A stretch of 64,000 bases of DNA from Sphingomonas sp. PP-CE-1G-424 (GTDB lineage Bacteria > Pseudomonadota > Alphaproteobacteria > Sphingomonadales > Sphingomonadaceae). The stretch spans positions 620,001 through 684,000 of the forward strand of contig NZ_SLXW01000003.1 in NCBI RefSeq assembly GCF_004341085.1. The letters are read 5' to 3'. Shown one piece after another: positions 33,218 to 42,657 of this stretch. The notes below the pieces were generated by a model. It did not search any database. It saw only the letters and a program-made list of their open reading frames with translations, and had not been told where the DNA came from. Both the position numbers and the translations under genes were made by a program. The first letter of the stretch is position 1. Each line of letters begins with the position of its first letter.

Positions 33218-35436
33218 TGAACCTCCTTGGGGTCGCCGTAGAACAGGCCGCGCCCGTCCGTGCCGAGATAGACGCGGCCCTCGCGCCGCGGATCGCCCGA
33301 GACGACGCGGTAGCGGCCACCCCAGCGATGATCGTCATCGTCGATCCGCGACCAGCTATGGCCGTCATCGACAGAGCGCCAGACCCCGCGCACGCCGTCA
33401 CGCGTACCGACCGCAAAGACCGCGTCCTTGCCGAGGCCGTAGAGTTCGACGCTAAGCGCCTCGCTGGCAGGGACGAAACTGCTGCCATAGTCGACGCTGT
33501 GGAACAGGCGGTCGCCCGCCTGCAGCCACAGCGTTCCAGCGTGCCCCGGCACCGCCAGCAGCGCGCTCTGTGCTTCGCGCCCCTGCCGGCCGATCGCCCG
33601 AAGCTGCGCGGGCAGGCCGTGGCCGGCGACGGGCGCGAAACTGGCGGCGGCATCGCGCGACAGCAGCACCCGGCCGCGCTCGACATCGACCGCATAGAAG
33701 ATCCGTGGGTCGCGCTTGTCGGCGACCGCCCGCGTCTTGCCCGACAGTCCGCGCACCGGCATCCAACTGCGGCCGCGGTCGCGCGTCACTTGCGGGATCG
33801 GAGTCGCGACCACCATCGTCGCCCCATCCGCCGACACCGTGATCGGCCAATCGCCGTTCAGGTCCTCGCGTCGGGCGGGCGTGCCCATCGGCGGCACGGT
33901 CACCATCGTCCAGCTCCGGCCGCCATCCTCCGAGCGCCCCAACGAGCCATCGCGCGGTCGGTCGAGATACAGGCTGCCGCTGCGCACGATCACGTTCGGC
34001 GCCATCCCGGCATAGTCGAGCGCGTTCGTGTTCGACATGTACGGGTTGACGAAGGTCGGCCGCGGCGACCGATCAAGGTCGTCGTGGACGAAGCCCGCCA
34101 GATCGCCGAAACCCGAGATCAGCGGCGCGCCACCGCTCGGCGACACGAGCGTGATGATCGCGGTCTGTTCGATGCCGCGAACCCAGGGCGCCCAGTTGAT
34201 CGTCCCTGAATTGGTCGCATCTCGCGCCGCATAGACGGTCGCCCCGGTCGTATAGGCGATCCGCGCGGGATCGAACGGGTCGATCGCCAGTCCCGAGATC
34301 CAGTGCCCGAAATCCGCGCCCTTGCCCTCGTGCAGCAGGAACGGCGTCGCCGAAACGTCGCGCCGGCTGCGCGCCCCCAGATCGTCCCAGCTGCGGCCGT
34401 CGTCGTGGCTGATCCACACCGAGTCGCCATGGCGATAGCGATCGACCGTGCTGACCGCGACGGTCCCGGTCTGGCGTCTCGATACCGCGACGCCAAGAAA
34501 CGCGCCTTCCGCACCGGTCGCACGCCAGGCGGCGGGGGTGACTTCGCGCCCGCGCCCGTCGGGGCCGTAGCGCCATACCGCCCCCGTCGCGATTCCGCTC
34601 GGTCCCAGACCGCTCGCATAGCCCACCCACAGCACGCCGCGGCGATCGATCACCCCCTTGCCGGCGAACAGCCGTGGCCCTTCTGCTGGATGCCACGTCA
34701 GTCCGGCGTCGTCGGATCGGTAGAGATTGGCCGTGCCGGGATCCGCTACGCCCGCCCACAGCCTGCGCGAACCCTCGCCCTGACGCCCGCTCGTCGGGTC
34801 GATCGCCACGAACGACACGCCGCCATGCGTTGTCCGCGAAGCCGGTTTGCCGAGCCCCGCGACCGGAAAACCGGCTACCTTCGCCCAGGTCGCGCCCGCA
34901 TCGCTACTGCGCCACAGGCCGTCATGGCGCGATCCGAAGAACAGCGTCCGCGTCTGGTTGGGATCGACCGCGAGCCGTTCGCCCATGCCCCGGCCGTCCT
35001 CGTTGCCACCCATCGCGAACGGCACGGGGATAGTCCGCCACGAACGCCCGCGATCGGTCGACCGCAGGATCGCCGCGGGCTGGCGCGCGCCCACGCCCGC
35101 CGCCATGTAGACGATGTCGGCATTGCGGGGATCGGGCGCGATGCTCTCGATCCCCATATAGCTCGACGTCGCGGTGCCGTCCTGCAACGCCGACCAGCGC
35201 TGCGTCGCGTCGTCCCACCGGTACGCGCCGCCCATGTCCGTCCGCAGATAGGCGAGCCCGCGCTCGACCTCGCTGAACACGATATTCGGCGCGTAGCCGC
35301 CCGCTCCGACCGTCACGTTGGTCCAGCGATAGGGAACGGCATCCGGCGACCGGCTCCAGCCCGGCGCGGACACGATGATCAGCAGCGCCGTTGAGAGGCG
35401 TTGAAGGCCGCGACGTCGGGCGGCAATGCGGATCAT
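33214..35436 (-). CDS. GH74-family endo-xyloglucanase, secreted
   Basis: A 740-residue protein with an N-terminal signal anchor and two seven-bladed propeller domains rich in BNR/Asp-box units such as RSTDRGRSW, RSSDAGATW, RSDDAGLTW and RSVDDGHSW. The catalytic pair matches GH74: Asp67 in LRTDMGGAYRWD and Asp445 in ISGFGDLAGFVHDD. GH74 enzymes cut the beta-1,4-glucan backbone of xyloglucan, the first step in this pathway, at the cell surface or in the periplasm. I chose the ATG at 35436, which forms an ATGA overlap with the halogenase stop. This gene is the strongest evidence that the locus acts on xyloglucan. Confidence 0.94.
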   Translation of the reverse strand: MIRIAARRRGLQRLSTALLIIVSAPGWSRSPDAVPYRWTNVTVGAGGYAPNIVFSEVERGLAYLRTDMGGAYRWDDATQRWSALQDGTATSSYMGIESIAPDPRNADIVYMAAGVGARQPAAILRSTDRGRSWRTIPVPFAMGGNEDGRGMGERLAVDPNQTRTLFFGSRHDGLWRSSDAGATWAKVAGFPVAGLGKPASRTTHGGVSFVAIDPTSGRQGEGSRRLWAGVADPGTANLYRSDDAGLTWHPAEGPRLFAGKGVIDRRGVLWVGYASGLGPSGIATGAVWRYGPDGRGREVTPAAWRATGAEGAFLGVAVSRRQTGTVAVSTVDRYRHGDSVWISHDDGRSWDDLGARSRRDVSATPFLLHEGKGADFGHWISGLAIDPFDPARIAYTTGATVYAARDATNSGTINWAPWVRGIEQTAIITLVSPSGGAPLISGFGDLAGFVHDDLDRSPRPTFVNPYMSNTNALDYAGMAPNVIVRSGSLYLDRPRDGSLGRSEDGGRSWTMVTVPPMGTPARREDLNGDWPITVSADGATMVVATPIPQVTRDRGRSWMPVRGLSGKTRAVADKRDPRIFYAVDVERGRVLLSRDAAASFAPVAGHGLPAQLRAIGRQGREAQSALLAVPGHAGTLWLQAGDRLFHSVDYGSSFVPASEALSVELYGLGKDAVFAVGTRDGVRGVWRSVDDGHSWSRIDDDDHRWGGRYRVVSGDPRREGRVYLGTDGRGLFYGDPKEVQ

Positions 35437-36956
35437 GGCGCGATCGTCGCCGCACAATGCTGCGCGATGAACTGCTCGTGTGCCGGCATCGCGTCGGCGG
35501 TCTTGCCGATCATGTCGCGAACATGGTCCATGAACCGCGCGGACTCTTCGGGTGGCAGCGCGGCGACCAGCGGATCGGTCGACACCGGGCGCACCCCCTG
35601 CCCGAGCAGCACCGCGATCCAGCCATCGGGCGTGAACAGTTCGCCCTGTTCGCGGAACGTTCGTGCCTTGCCCGACCAGAGATCGAGCTTGGCTTGCAGC
35701 GTATCCGGGATCGTCATGGTCCGGCAGTGGTTCCAGAACGTCGAATCCGACCGCTCGGTCGCGTGATAGTGGAGGATGATGAAATCGCGGATCTGTGCAT
35801 ATTCGCGCAGCATCACGCGGTTATATTCGGCGATCTCGACATCGTCGAACCCGCGGTCCGGAAACAGCGCCATCAGCCGCGTGATACCCGACTGGATCAG
35901 ATGGATGCTGGTCGATTCGAGCGGTTCCAGAAACCCGCCGGACAGTCCGATCGCAACGCAGTTCTTTTCCCACAACCGCTCGCGGCGACCAGCGACGAAC
36001 CGCAACTGGCGCGGCTCCGCCAATGGCTTGCCGTCCAGCCCGGCGAGCAGCGCGCGCAGCGCGTCGTCGTCGTCGAGATGGTCGCTGGCATAGACATGGC
36101 CGTTGCCGACGCGGTGCTGGAGCGGGATCCGCCACCGCCAGCCGGCCGTCTCGGCGGTGGCGCGGGTGTACGGCGTCAGCGTCCCCTGTCGCTCGCTCGG
36201 CACCGCCCAGGCGCGATCGCACGGCAGCCAATGCTGCCAGCTCGTGAACGGCACCCCCAGCGCATCGCCGAGCAGCAACGACCGGAACCCGCTGCAGTCG
36301 ATGAACAGCTCGCCGTCGATGCGGCGATCGCCGTCGAGCCGCAAACCGGTGATGAAGCCCGACTCGGCATCGCGGTCGACCGCCGCTACGCGTCCCTCGA
36401 CGCGCACGACGCCCGCTTCTTCGGCCATTCCGCGCAGAAACTTCGCGTACAGCGCGGCGTCGAAATGAAACGCATAGGACAGTGTCGACAGCACCGATTG
36501 CGGATTGCTCGCCGGGCGCGTGAACCGCCCTTTCCGCGCGGCGACCGCGGACAGGCAATAATCGCCGATCGGGCCCGGATCGCCGCCAAGGTTCGCCTGC
36601 CGCAACCACAGCTGATGGAACGAGACGCCCTCGATATCGCGGCCATGCGTACCGAACGGATGCAGATAGGAATCGCCCAGCCGCCGCCAGTCGCGAAATT
36701 CGATCCCCAGCTTGAACGTCGCGCCGGTCGCGCGGACGAGCGCGTCCTCGTCGATCCCGAGCATCCGGTTGTAATCGCGCAGCGACGGGATCGTCGCCTC
36801 GCCGACCCCGACCGTGCCGATCTCCTCGGATTCGACCAGCGTCACCGCGACACCGGTCGCGACCAGGCGCGACAACGCGGCGGCGGTCATCCATCCGGCG
36901 GTCCCGCCACCGACGATCACGACCTTGGTGATGCGCGCCGCCGGCGTACCGGTCAT
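35433..36956 (-). CDS. Flavin-dependent tryptophan-halogenase-like protein 1
   Basis: A 507-residue member of the PrnA/RebH family. The FAD-binding motif VVIVGGGTAGW is at residues 12-22. GVGEATIP follows, then the halogenase Lys in ATFKLGIEF (Lys82), and the signature WRWRIP later. All key halogenase residues therefore appear present. No signal peptide is visible, so it is cytosolic and would need a flavin reductase partner, which is not encoded here. Such genes are often found next to TonB-dependent receptors in Caulobacter, sphingomonads and Xanthomonas, with unknown natural substrates. It overlaps both neighbours as ATGA. Confidence 0.93.
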   Translation of the reverse strand: MTGTPAARITKVVIVGGGTAGWMTAAALSRLVATGVAVTLVESEEIGTVGVGEATIPSLRDYNRMLGIDEDALVRATGATFKLGIEFRDWRRLGDSYLHPFGTHGRDIEGVSFHQLWLRQANLGGDPGPIGDYCLSAVAARKGRFTRPASNPQSVLSTLSYAFHFDAALYAKFLRGMAEEAGVVRVEGRVAAVDRDAESGFITGLRLDGDRRIDGELFIDCSGFRSLLLGDALGVPFTSWQHWLPCDRAWAVPSERQGTLTPYTRATAETAGWRWRIPLQHRVGNGHVYASDHLDDDDALRALLAGLDGKPLAEPRQLRFVAGRRERLWEKNCVAIGLSGGFLEPLESTSIHLIQSGITRLMALFPDRGFDDVEIAEYNRVMLREYAQIRDFIILHYHATERSDSTFWNHCRTMTIPDTLQAKLDLWSGKARTFREQGELFTPDGWIAVLLGQGVRPVSTDPLVAALPPEESARFMDHVRDMIGKTADAMPAHEQFIAQHCAATIAP

Positions 36957-38503
36957 GCGGGCGCCCGCGCGCCGAAACGATGCGTCTGCGCATAATCGAC
37001 CAGCGTACGGTTCGACGGCAGGTTCGCGATCGCATACTGCGCCTGTCGCTGCACCTCGGCGAACGCGCGCCGCGCATCGTCGGGATAGCGCAACGCCCCC
37101 GCTTTCGCGCTCAGGTCGGTCTTCCAGCCCATGCCGTAAAGCACATATTGCCAGCTCGCGTCGGTGAAGATGTCGACCTGCCCGTCGATGTCGAGCTCGT
37201 TGGGCGGTCGAAACCGCCAGCGGTCGAGCAGTTCGAGCAGGCTATCCGGCACCGACGAATCCGCCACGTTGTCGCGCCAGAACGCCGTGTCGCGACGTTC
37301 CGAGATGCAGTAATGCAGCTTGATGAAATCGAGCGCGCGTTCGTAGCGGCGCAGCATGTTCGCGTTGAACTGCCGCGCGGACGTTTCGTAATCGCCGCCC
37401 CAGGGGAACAGGTTGGCGATCATCCCCGCCGACACCTCGGCAAACGCGATCCCGGTCGCCTCGAGAGGCTCGAAGAACCCGCTCGACAGCCCCACCGCGA
37501 CGCAGTTCTTGTACCAGTTGACCTCGCGGTAGCCCGCATCGAACTTGAAATGGCGCACGTCGGCCTCGTCGCCGCCGTCGCCCAGATAGCCGCGCAACAC
37601 CCGCTCGGCGGTCTCGTCGTCGCTGTGATCCGACGAATAGACGTGACCGATACCGCGCCGGCGATCGAGGCCGATATCCCAGATCCAGCCCGCTTCCTGG
37701 GCGGTCGAAATGGTGAACGACGCGATCGGCTCATCCCGCCGCGCATAGGGCAGCTGCGCGGTGATCGCGCGGTTGCAGAACAGCACGTCGCGACACGATC
37801 GGTACGGTATCTTCATCGCCTTGCCGATCAGTTCGGCGCGAAACCCAGTGCAATCGATGTAGAGATCGGCGTCGAGCAGACCGTTCTGCTCTGTCCGCAC
37901 CCCGCCGATCGCACCATCGGTATCGAGCAGCACTTCGGTGACGGTATCGGTCAGGTGCCGCACGCCGTTCTTCACGCCCTGCTCGCGCAGCAGCCCGGCG
38001 AGCGCCACCGCATCGAAATGGAACGCGTAGTTGAGCGGCCCGACATAATCCGGGTTGGTTGCCAGTTTCGGCGCCCGCATCTGGTCCGCGGCTTTCTTCT
38101 GCGGGTTGGAAACCTCGTCCCAATTGTCCGGACCGCCATAGCCGAGCAACCAGTAGGGCAGCAGATCCAGCCCGTCGCTCGCATCCGCGATCTGGAAGGG
38201 ATGCAGGTAATGATCGGTACGACCTTTGCCGGGCTCATGGCGCCAATGGACGAATTTCGCCCCCTGCTTGAACGTCGCACCGCAGCGACGGACCAGTTCG
38301 GCCTCGTCGATACCGATCGTCGCCAAGGTCCGCCGAATGGTCGGGAACGTCCCCTCGCCCACCCCGAGAATGCCGATATCGCGCGACTCGACGAGCGTGA
38401 TCGAGACCCCGCCCGCAAGATCGGCACCGAGACGCTTGGCCAGATAGCCGGCGGTCAGCCACCCGGCGGTACCGCCGCCGACGATCAGGATTCGCTTGCG
38501 CAT
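36953..38503 (-). CDS. Flavin-dependent tryptophan-halogenase-like protein 2
   Basis: A 516-residue paralogue of the neighbouring gene. The FAD motif ILIVGGGTAGW lies at residues 5-15, GVGEGTFP at 48-55, the catalytic Lys in ATFKQGAKF (Lys79), and a variant signature GWIWDIGL in which the Pro of WxWxIP is lost. The two proteins are clearly related but divergent, so this is an old duplication. ATG at 38503, 55 bp after the receptor stop, so it is probably co-transcribed with the receptor. The substrate is unknown; halogenation or another flavin-dependent oxidation is possible. Confidence 0.93.
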   Translation of the reverse strand: MRKRILIVGGGTAGWLTAGYLAKRLGADLAGGVSITLVESRDIGILGVGEGTFPTIRRTLATIGIDEAELVRRCGATFKQGAKFVHWRHEPGKGRTDHYLHPFQIADASDGLDLLPYWLLGYGGPDNWDEVSNPQKKAADQMRAPKLATNPDYVGPLNYAFHFDAVALAGLLREQGVKNGVRHLTDTVTEVLLDTDGAIGGVRTEQNGLLDADLYIDCTGFRAELIGKAMKIPYRSCRDVLFCNRAITAQLPYARRDEPIASFTISTAQEAGWIWDIGLDRRRGIGHVYSSDHSDDETAERVLRGYLGDGGDEADVRHFKFDAGYREVNWYKNCVAVGLSSGFFEPLEATGIAFAEVSAGMIANLFPWGGDYETSARQFNANMLRRYERALDFIKLHYCISERRDTAFWRDNVADSSVPDSLLELLDRWRFRPPNELDIDGQVDIFTDASWQYVLYGMGWKTDLSAKAGALRYPDDARRAFAEVQRQAQYAIANLPSNRTLVDYAQTHRFGARAPA

Positions 38504-38558
38504 CGCGGCCTCCGCTCGATCGCCGGCCGACCTCGCGTCGACCGGCGATGCATCATCG

Positions 38559-41500
38559 TCAGAAGGCGAGGTTGATACCGGTGCTGATCCGGCGATCAGC
38601 CTGGAACCAGCTCCGGCCAACCAGTTCGCCACCGGGATAGCCGCCCATCAGCGTACGCTGGGTGGACGCGGTCAGGTTGGTACCCTGCACGCCGAACGAG
38701 AACTGGTCGTTCACCTTGAAGCGAATACCGGCATCGATCGACCCGTAGTTGCCACCATAGATCGGCAGCGCGATCTGGGTCGAGGCATCGGCGCCGCCGT
38801 CCTGGTTGCTGACGACACCCGGCGCACTGTAATAGGTGTAGGTGCCGTTCGTGCCGTTGCTGTTCGTCGACAGCAGATACCGCGAGCGCCACGAATAGGC
38901 GATGCGCAGCGAGATCGGGTTGCGCTCGTAGAGCAACGTCGCGTTCAGATTGTGCTTCGACAGCCCCACCAACGGCGCATCGTTCCTGACGGTACCGGTG
39001 ATATCGCGATAGGCGTCGCCCGGATTGCTGCTCTTGATGAACGTGTAGTTGCCCTCGAAGCCGATCCCGGCAAGCGCACCCGGCAGCATGTCGAAGAAGA
39101 AACGACCGCCGACCTCGACGCCCTTGACGGTCGCCGCCTTGGTCGAGTTGCTGTAGTCGGTGGCCGACGCCGAGACGTTTTCCGTCGTGCCGTCGGTGAA
39201 CTGGACCGTCACCTGCCGGGTGGTCAGCGCGTAGATCGGCAGGTTGGTCAGCCGCTTGAAGAACGGTGCGACGTGGAACGACGTCCCCGCGCGACCGTAA
39301 TACTCGAGCGAAACGTCGAAATTGTTCGACAGGGTCGGCTTGAGCAACGGATTGCCGGTGTCCGCGGTGAAGTTGTTGAACGTCCCGAACCCGCCCGGAG
39401 TCTGGCTAGCGGTCGTCGCTACGCCGACCGAACCGGAGGCCCGCAACGCGTTGAAGGTCGGCAAATCCATCGTGATATTGTACCCGCCGCGGAGCTTGAT
39501 CTTGTCCGTCGGCGAAAATTCGAGATTGATCGACGGCAGGACGCGCGTGAAATCGGCCTTGCCGCCGCGCGCGAGGAAGGTGTTCGCCAGCGTCTGCTGA
39601 ACGCCGTTGCGGATGAAGACGGTCCCGCCGTTCTGCTGGATGAAGCCGCTACCCTGGTTCTCGATATGCACGACACGGACGCCGACGTTGCCGGAAATGC
39701 CACGCGCGCCCTCCTCTGGTCCGAAGCGAAGCAGCGCATAGCCCGCGATATTCTCGGTGCGATTATCGACCTGATCGCCCGGCAGGACGAAACCGACCGG
39801 CCGGATCCCGGACAGCCCGCCATAGCCGGTGACCGGCAGGGGACCTGCAGCCGAGCAGTCGGATTCGATACCCGTGCAGAAGCCGGCAGGCGGCGACTGG
39901 ACCAGTCCGGTACGGTTGACGTTGAACCGCGAGGCAAGATCCTGCGATGCGAACATAAGATTGCCCGGCAGCGTCGTGTTGCCGCGGAAGAAGTCCTTGA
40001 ACGCGTGGCTGGCGACATCGCCCGGCGCCGCGTTGGCGTAGGTCAGCTGCGGATCGCCGTTCCAGCCGCGGCCGAGCGCAGTCCAGTTATAGCCGTTCGC
40101 CAGATCGCGCTCGGTGCGCTTGGCGTAGCGGCCACCGACCTTGACCGACCGGAAGAAGCTGTTGTCGAACGTGTATTCGGCATCGAGCTGACCGGCATCG
40201 AGACGCCCCTTGTTCCGCTCGTTGTGCGGCATCGACGCCGTCCAGAGATAGTTCGCCGGGTCGGCGAACGAGGCCTGCGTCGCCGGATTGACGCTGATCT
40301 GCGGCAGATCGCCTGTCAGGTCCATGCCGAAGCTCTGGCCGAAGCCGATATCGCGGAAGATGTCGATGCGATCGTAGATCTGGCGGGAATCGACGCGCTG
40401 CAGCGAGCCCTTCAGCGACAAATGGCTGTCGACCGGCGCCCAGGCGAACGACAGCGAGTAATCGCGCGTCCGCGTGTTGCTCTGAACGAAGCCCTTGTTG
40501 CCGCTGCTGTTGACCGCACCGCCGGTCGGCGCGAACGTGCCCGTGTCGCGATTGAACAGCGCGTTCGTCTTCGTCAGCAGGCCGTTGCTGTCGAAACTGC
40601 TGCTCGACGGATCGACCGCCAGTGTCTGCGAATCGAGCTGCGTGCCGTAGTCGCTCGACTGACTCTTGTAGCGCGACTGGAAGAAGCTGCCGGTGAAGGT
40701 CAGCGACTCGGCCGGCTGCCACTGCGCCGCGCCGTAGATGCCGTAGCGCTTGTACTGGAACGCCTCGTCGCCATACGCGAAGCCGCTCGGGACGTACTTG
40801 CTGCTGCCGTCGCTGAGCGTCGTCTTGAAATACGGGCTGACGCGGAGGAATTGCGACAGCGAGCTGAACTGGCTGAACGCGACGTCGCCGAGCAGGCCGA
40901 TCCGGCCGATCGGCGTCTCGAACGAGTCGGTGACCAGCACCGAGCCCGACGGATCGGCCTTGTTGGCCATGTCGCCGAGCGCGAGTTCGCCGGTGCCCGC
41001 GACGTGGAACTTGCCGTTGAAGTCGAACGGCAGCTTGGTGCGCAGATCGATCTGGCCGCCGGTGCCGCCTTCGATCAGATCCGCCGTCGATGCCTTGTAG
41101 ACATCGACTGCCGACATGAGCTCGGGGGTGACGTCGCTCCACAGGATCGCCCGGCCGTTGTTCGCGCTGAAGATCTCGCGGCCGTTCAGGCGCGATGCAA
41201 CGCCGGTCAGTCCGCGCACCTGCACGCCGGAACCCTGAACCGAATAGTGATCGGGATCGCCGAGCGCGGCGAAACGCACGATCGACACGCCCGAAACGCG
41301 CTGCAGGACTTCGGTAATCGAATTGTCAGGCAACTTGCCCGCATCGTCGGCGACAACCGAATCGACGATCGTCTCGCTCCGACGTTTCCGTTCGTCGGCA
41401 GCTTCGAGCGCGGCGCGGCGACCGGTAACGACAATATCGCCACCCATTTGATCAGCCGCCGGATCGCCAGGGGCATGTTCCGGTGCCGCCGCTTGGGTTG

Positions 41501-41645
41501 TGTCAGGCGATATGGCCTGCGTCTCAGCCTGGGCCCAGGCATTTCCACTAAAGCCGGCAGCGATCAGTGCCGCTGCGGATACGCCAGCACGCATCGCAAC
41601 CATGGCATTCCCGCGGCGATGCGAACCGATAACAAACATGTTCAT
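38559..41645 (-). CDS. TonB-dependent receptor (xyloglucan oligosaccharide uptake)
   Basis: A 1028-residue outer-membrane transporter. A long signal peptide ends near AWAQ; a TonB-box region DIVVTGRR follows. The plug includes DSVVADDAGKLPDNSITEVLQRVSGVSI, typical of the Xanthomonas/Caulobacter receptor family. The rest is a 22-strand barrel ending in an aromatic C-terminal strand (ISTGINLAF). The ATG at 41645 has a strong GGGGAGGG 6 bp upstream; longer in-frame starts lack one. As first gene of the locus, it would import oligosaccharides released by the GH74 enzyme into the periplasm. Confidence 0.96.
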   Translation of the reverse strand: MNMFVIGSHRRGNAMVAMRAGVSAAALIAAGFSGNAWAQAETQAISPDTTQAAAPEHAPGDPAADQMGGDIVVTGRRAALEAADERKRRSETIVDSVVADDAGKLPDNSITEVLQRVSGVSIVRFAALGDPDHYSVQGSGVQVRGLTGVASRLNGREIFSANNGRAILWSDVTPELMSAVDVYKASTADLIEGGTGGQIDLRTKLPFDFNGKFHVAGTGELALGDMANKADPSGSVLVTDSFETPIGRIGLLGDVAFSQFSSLSQFLRVSPYFKTTLSDGSSKYVPSGFAYGDEAFQYKRYGIYGAAQWQPAESLTFTGSFFQSRYKSQSSDYGTQLDSQTLAVDPSSSSFDSNGLLTKTNALFNRDTGTFAPTGGAVNSSGNKGFVQSNTRTRDYSLSFAWAPVDSHLSLKGSLQRVDSRQIYDRIDIFRDIGFGQSFGMDLTGDLPQISVNPATQASFADPANYLWTASMPHNERNKGRLDAGQLDAEYTFDNSFFRSVKVGGRYAKRTERDLANGYNWTALGRGWNGDPQLTYANAAPGDVASHAFKDFFRGNTTLPGNLMFASQDLASRFNVNRTGLVQSPPAGFCTGIESDCSAAGPLPVTGYGGLSGIRPVGFVLPGDQVDNRTENIAGYALLRFGPEEGARGISGNVGVRVVHIENQGSGFIQQNGGTVFIRNGVQQTLANTFLARGGKADFTRVLPSINLEFSPTDKIKLRGGYNITMDLPTFNALRASGSVGVATTASQTPGGFGTFNNFTADTGNPLLKPTLSNNFDVSLEYYGRAGTSFHVAPFFKRLTNLPIYALTTRQVTVQFTDGTTENVSASATDYSNSTKAATVKGVEVGGRFFFDMLPGALAGIGFEGNYTFIKSSNPGDAYRDITGTVRNDAPLVGLSKHNLNATLLYERNPISLRIAYSWRSRYLLSTNSNGTNGTYTYYSAPGVVSNQDGGADASTQIALPIYGGNYGSIDAGIRFKVNDQFSFGVQGTNLTASTQRTLMGGYPGGELVGRSWFQADRRISTGINLAF

Positions 41646-42657
41646 AGAACCCTCCCCTATGCACGACACGTTTTTACGCATCGCCCCCAGCAAGCCGCAC
41701 CTTATTGTGGTGCTACTTCGCCAGCGTGGTAGCCTTACCATGATTGTACGACAATTGAAAAATTCGTTATTTTTTTGATGGTTGCCTTATGACGAGACGG
41801 GATAACCAGACGGGCCTCTCCTGCGCCGGGAGACTGTGAAGATTGGGCGCAAAAGCGCTACCAGTGCGGGTCGCCTCTGACCGGTATGAAGGTGCGGGGA
41901 CTGCTCCAGTAGGATGGCGACCGTCCAAGTATCGGCGCCCCGTCGGTCCGGTCTACTGCCCGCCGTTTCGTCACGCGCGCGCTCGCCGACGCCAGGCTGC
42001 GCAAGTCCACGCCTTCAGACGGATTTAGAGTCGATAGTTCACCAAATCGATTCTCGATTAAGGACTATCACAAACCAACGATTGCCGTTTCGACAAGCGG
42101 AGAGCCGATTAGGTGGAAGCTCTGGGACAGTCAGGTTTTTAGGTATCGGTAAAAGCAAACGGTAAAACGGTTCGCTAACGTTCCGTGCAGCCAATAACGA
42201 GCCGACGACAGCGTGAGCCGACAGCGAACGGACCACAGTGCACCATAGTCTTGGACGATATTTGATCGCGGAGATTACCATCACTAGTCAACAGATTTAT
42301 AAATTAGCTATCTACACGACATCGCATGGTCTAGCTAGATAATGGTATTTCAATAGATTACCCATTAATTGCATTTTGGTTTGTTGATGTAAGATTAGTA
42401 CATAAATTCCGTCTATTTCTAACAACCGGATTGGACGTTGCGATCATAGGCCATTGACTTGGGATGATATGCAGCTTTGCTTCTGATTTGAGATGACCGG
42501 TGAACTATTCGCAAATAAGATCAGGTGCAGATCTTGCATTACATTATTTTTGGCAACAACATGGCTGGCGGAAAAAAGCAGCGTTCCATGTCATTCGCAA
42601 TAAACACGCCATTCCCAACCATCCTTCCAGCTTCGGAGAAAAGGCTTAGCGTCAAAC
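41646..42657. other. Gene-poor, AT-richer gap with the receptor promoter
   Basis: No gene is supported in this 1 kb. The receptor promoter and operators lie at 41727-41760. From about 42050 to 42640 the base composition falls well below the surrounding GC content, with runs such as TAGCTAGATAATGG and TTAATTGCATTTTGG. This suggests degraded or foreign DNA. Short open frames here lack ribosome sites and recognisable motifs. Confidence 0.5.
41727..41755. promoter_or_regulatory. Two candidate operators at the receptor promoter
   Basis: TGGTAGCCTTACCA (41727-41740) is a 14-bp palindrome of the same family as those at 31524 and 26634. Three bases on, ATTGTACGACAAT (41743-41755) is a perfect inverted repeat that fits the TNGTNNNACNA pattern of FadR-type GntR regulators. 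On the minus strand, TACAAT within the second site is a plausible -10 box, placing the first site over the transcript start. Confidence 0.6.

Noticed and set aside
38496-41732. A very long open frame on the plus strand (about 1078 codons)
   Set aside because: It is antisense to the TonB-dependent receptor. GC-rich codon bias keeps the opposite strand open; its translation is Arg/Val/Ala-rich without family motifs, whereas the minus-strand frame has signal peptide, plug and barrel marks.
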